A stretch of DNA of 7,298 nucleotides from Planctomycetes bacterium UBA4800 (GTDB lineage Bacteria; Planctomycetota; UBA8108; UBA8890; UBA8898). Position 1 is the first letter of the stretch; each line of letters begins with the position of its first letter. This document shows positions 5,806 to 7,298 of the stretch, one piece after another. The stretch lies in assembly GCA_002402755.1 (NCBI GenBank), contig DHGK01000006.1, forward strand, positions 9,657-16,954, in the 5' to 3' direction. The translations under genes and the position numbers were made by a program. Below the pieces are notes generated by a model, which searched no databases, was not told the DNA's origin, and saw nothing but the letters and a program-made list of their open reading frames with translations.

Positions 5806-5815
5806 ATCGGCTGAC

Positions 5816-7117
5816 ATGCATCCGCTCGCAGAGGAACTCAACCGGATCATGGAAGGAAGCAACCCGGCGGTTGCGCGGCTCCTGAGCCCGCGCGGGCGGC
5901 GGCTCTTCTTCCCCAAGGGCATCCTGAGCCAGTCGGCGGAGGCCAAGGAGAAGGCGCATCGCGCCAACGCGACGATCGGCATCGCCACGGATGGCAAGGA
6001 GCCGCTGTACCTCAGATGCATTCACAAGCACTTCCGGGACATCCCGCCGGGGGATCTCTATCCCTACGCCCCCTCGACGGGCAGGAAAGACCTGCGCGAG
6101 GCATGGCTGGCGAAGCTCCTGGAGGAGAATCCGCATCTTGCGGGCAAGCCGCTCGGCGTCCCGGTCGTGACGAATGCGCTGACGCATGGGCTCAGCGTCA
6201 TCGGCGATCTCTTCGCCGGCGAAGGCGATGTCATCCTGACGCCTGACAAGTTCTGGGGCAACTACCGCCTGATCTTCGACGTGCGCCTGGGCGCGCGCAT
6301 CGCCACGTTCCCGCACTACGACGAGCGGGGCGGATTCAACGTCGAGGCGCTCAGGAGCGCGCTCCTGGCCCGGCCCGCGGACTCCAAGACGATCGTGCTC
6401 CTCAACTTCCCCAACAACCCGACCGGCTACTCGCCGACACGCGATGAGGCCGAGCGCCTGGCGGCGGCGCTCGCCGAGGCGGCCGCGGCGCGCGACATCC
6501 TGGCGGTGTTCGACGACGCCTACTTCGGCCTCTTCTACGAGAAGGAGTGCTTCACCGAGTCGGTGTTCGCGCTGGCGTGCGATCTCGCCGAGCGGCTCCT
6601 GTGCGTCAAGGCCGACGCGGCCACGAAGGAGGAGTTCGTGTGGGGCTTCCGCTGCGGGTTCCTGACCTTCGGCGTGCGGGGCGGGACCGCGGCGCTCTAC
6701 GGCGCGATCGAGAAGAAGCTCGCGGGCGCGATCCGCGGCTCGGTCTCGAACGTCTCGCACGTCGCGCAGACGGTCATCGTGCGGGCGCTCAAGGATCCCG
6801 CCTTCCGGGGGGAGCAGCAGGCGACGCGCGCGGTGCTGGCGCGGCGCGCGCAGCGCGTCCAGGAAGTCGCGCACCGTCCCGCCTACCAAGACGCGTGGGA
6901 CGTCTATCCCTTCAACTCGGGCTACTTCATGTGCCTGCGCCTGAAAGGCGTCAACGCCGAGGCGCTCCGGGTGCATCTCCTTGACCGCTACGAGGTGGGC
7001 ACGATCTCGACGAGCGACGAGGACCTCAGAGTCGCGTTCTCGTCGGTGCCGATCGAGCAGATCGAGGAGGTGTTCGAGCTCATCGCGAAGGGCGTGCGGG
7101 AGCTCAGGAACGTATAA
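5816..7117 (+). CDS. Class I/II-fold PLP-dependent aminotransferase
   Basis: A 433-residue cytosolic fold-type I pyridoxal-phosphate enzyme, probably an aminotransferase. Visible features: YAPSTGRKDLREAW (84-97), the substrate/cofactor segment; TNALTHGLSVIGDLF (119-133), the cofactor phosphate region; NFPNNPTG (197-204) with the ring-contacting N201; VFDDAYFGLF (231-240) with D233, which should pair with the PLP nitrogen, and Y236; K271 as the likely Schiff-base lysine, eight residues before R279 of FRCGF; and R405 in DLRVAFSSV, the likely carboxylate-binding arginine. The lysine context (ATKEEFVWGFR) lacks the common SxSK pattern, so K265 is an alternative. The N-terminal LFFPKGILSQSAEAKEKAHRANATIGIA block recalls a distinct aminotransferase family of undefined substrate in environmental bacteria. 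The start at 5816 has a good ribosome binding site and is where conserved sequence begins; the open frame upstream to 2879 is non-coding shadow. Substrate unknown; aspartate or aromatic amino acids are plausible. Confidence 0.93.
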   Translation: MHPLAEELNRIMEGSNPAVARLLSPRGRRLFFPKGILSQSAEAKEKAHRANATIGIATDGKEPLYLRCIHKHFRDIPPGDLYPYAPSTGRKDLREAWLAKLLEENPHLAGKPLGVPVVTNALTHGLSVIGDLFAGEGDVILTPDKFWGNYRLIFDVRLGARIATFPHYDERGGFNVEALRSALLARPADSKTIVLLNFPNNPTGYSPTRDEAERLAAALAEAAAARDILAVFDDAYFGLFYEKECFTESVFALACDLAERLLCVKADAATKEEFVWGFRCGFLTFGVRGGTAALYGAIEKKLAGAIRGSVSNVSHVAQTVIVRALKDPAFRGEQQATRAVLARRAQRVQEVAHRPAYQDAWDVYPFNSGYFMCLRLKGVNAEALRVHLLDRYEVGTISTSDEDLRVAFSSVPIEQIEEVFELIAKGVRELRNV

Positions 7118-7124
7118 CAGGACG

Positions 7125-7197
7125 GACGCAGGCGCGAGGACACGAGCGCACGAAAGCGCCGGGACGGAAGGAGCCACGAAGACACGAAGGCACGAAG
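7125..7197. repeat. Degenerate 8-bp direct repeat array, consensus CACGAAGR
   Basis: Just after the aminotransferase stop, CACGAAG occurs at 7175, 7183 and 7191, exactly eight bases apart. In an earlier register, related octamers start at 7125, 7133, 7141 (CACGAGCG) and 7149 (CACGAAAG), again with a spacing of eight. A less similar block and a small phase shift lie between 7157 and 7174. Short CACGAAG arrays of this kind occur between genes in many environmental bacterial genomes; their role is not established as far as I know. It is too degenerate and too short in period for a CRISPR array. Confidence 0.75.
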
Positions 7198-7203
7198 GGT
7201 CTT

Positions 7204-7234
7204 CGGTACATCCCGAGCGCGCGGTGATGTACCG
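7204..7234. terminator. Perfect 9-bp inverted repeat downstream of the aminotransferase
   Basis: CGGTACATC (7204-7212) and GATGTACCG (7226-7234) are exact reverse complements around a 13-base GC-rich spacer. It begins 87 bases after the stop codon and could form a hairpin at the 3' end of the lipoprotein-aminotransferase transcript. No T-run follows, so intrinsic termination is doubtful. A repeated extragenic palindrome or a protein-binding site are alternatives. Confidence 0.45.
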
Positions 7235-7277
7235 CCGGTCGGTGCTGTCCTCGCGGCATTCCTGCTTCTATCTCAGT

Positions 7278-7291
7278 AACCGTTCACGGTT
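7278..7291. repeat. Short inverted repeat at the right edge
   Basis: AACCGT and ACGGTT form a perfect six-base inverted repeat around TC. It lies in a less GC-rich stretch (7258-7298) unlike the rest of the window. It may be the edge of a repeat, a regulatory region or another gene's flank, but the window ends here and it cannot be classified. Confidence 0.4.
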
Positions 7292-7298
7292 TTCTCGC

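Noticed and set aside
2879..5815. Very long open frame running in phase with the aminotransferase from 2879
   Set aside because: Stops are rare in such GC-rich DNA. Its upstream part runs antisense to the HDOD gene and out of frame through the lipoprotein, with Arg/Ala/Gly-rich low-complexity translation. Conserved aminotransferase sequence begins only at 5816 after a ribosome binding site.
5522..7177. 551-codon minus-strand frame opposite the aminotransferase
   Set aside because: It is antisense to a gene with clear PLP-enzyme motifs. Its translation is rich in Arg, Glu, Leu and His with no recognisable domain, as expected from the reverse complement of a GC-rich gene.
7125..7197. CRISPR array
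   Set aside because: The repeat unit is only eight bases, with no spacers of regular length and no cas genes.

Overview
The window is very GC-rich bacterial DNA, probably about 70% G+C or more by eye, with short intergenic gaps. It comes from a chromosome with ordinary sigma70-like promoters and Shine-Dalgarno sites. A Hanks-type Ser/Thr kinase, a DUF4388-HDOD signalling protein, a lipoprotein and CACGAAG-type intergenic octamer repeats together suggest a large-genome environmental bacterium of a Myxococcota/Desulfobacterota, Planctomycetota, Acidobacteriota or candidate-phylum type. No feature fixes the phylum. No mobile element, CRISPR array, RNA gene or phage gene was found.

Layout: (1) minus strand 753 to 1: the N-terminal two thirds of a YqhD-type NADP-dependent iron/zinc alcohol dehydrogenase, cut by the window edge. 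(2) minus strand 1963 to 893: a soluble Ser/Thr protein kinase whose promoter lies in an AT-rich island. (3) a divergent control region, 1964-2244, holding the kinase promoter, a degenerate 20-bp tandem repeat, a promoter for the next gene and a strong GC hairpin at that gene's predicted transcript start. (4) plus strand 2245-2907: a HAD-superfamily phosphatase/phosphomutase. (5) convergent to it, minus strand 4489 to 2936: a DUF4388-HDOD protein. (6) a second divergent region, 4490-4805, rich in palindromes. (7) plus strand 4806-5762: a lipoprotein resembling DUF6599. (8) plus strand 5816-7117: a class I/II PLP-dependent aminotransferase, probably cotranscribed with the lipoprotein. (9) a non-coding tail, 7118-7298, with an octamer array and two inverted repeats.

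The genes do not form one recognisable pathway. Two are regulatory (kinase, HDOD protein), three are enzymes of uncertain substrate (aldehyde reductase, HAD hydrolase, aminotransferase) and one is an envelope lipoprotein. I see no clear new multi-gene system. The most distinctive unexplained items are the non-coding structures: the 20-bp tandem array between divergent promoters, the leader hairpins of the HAD and HDOD genes, and the octamer array plus inverted repeats at the right end. The lipoprotein-aminotransferase pairing is the most interesting gene-level association.
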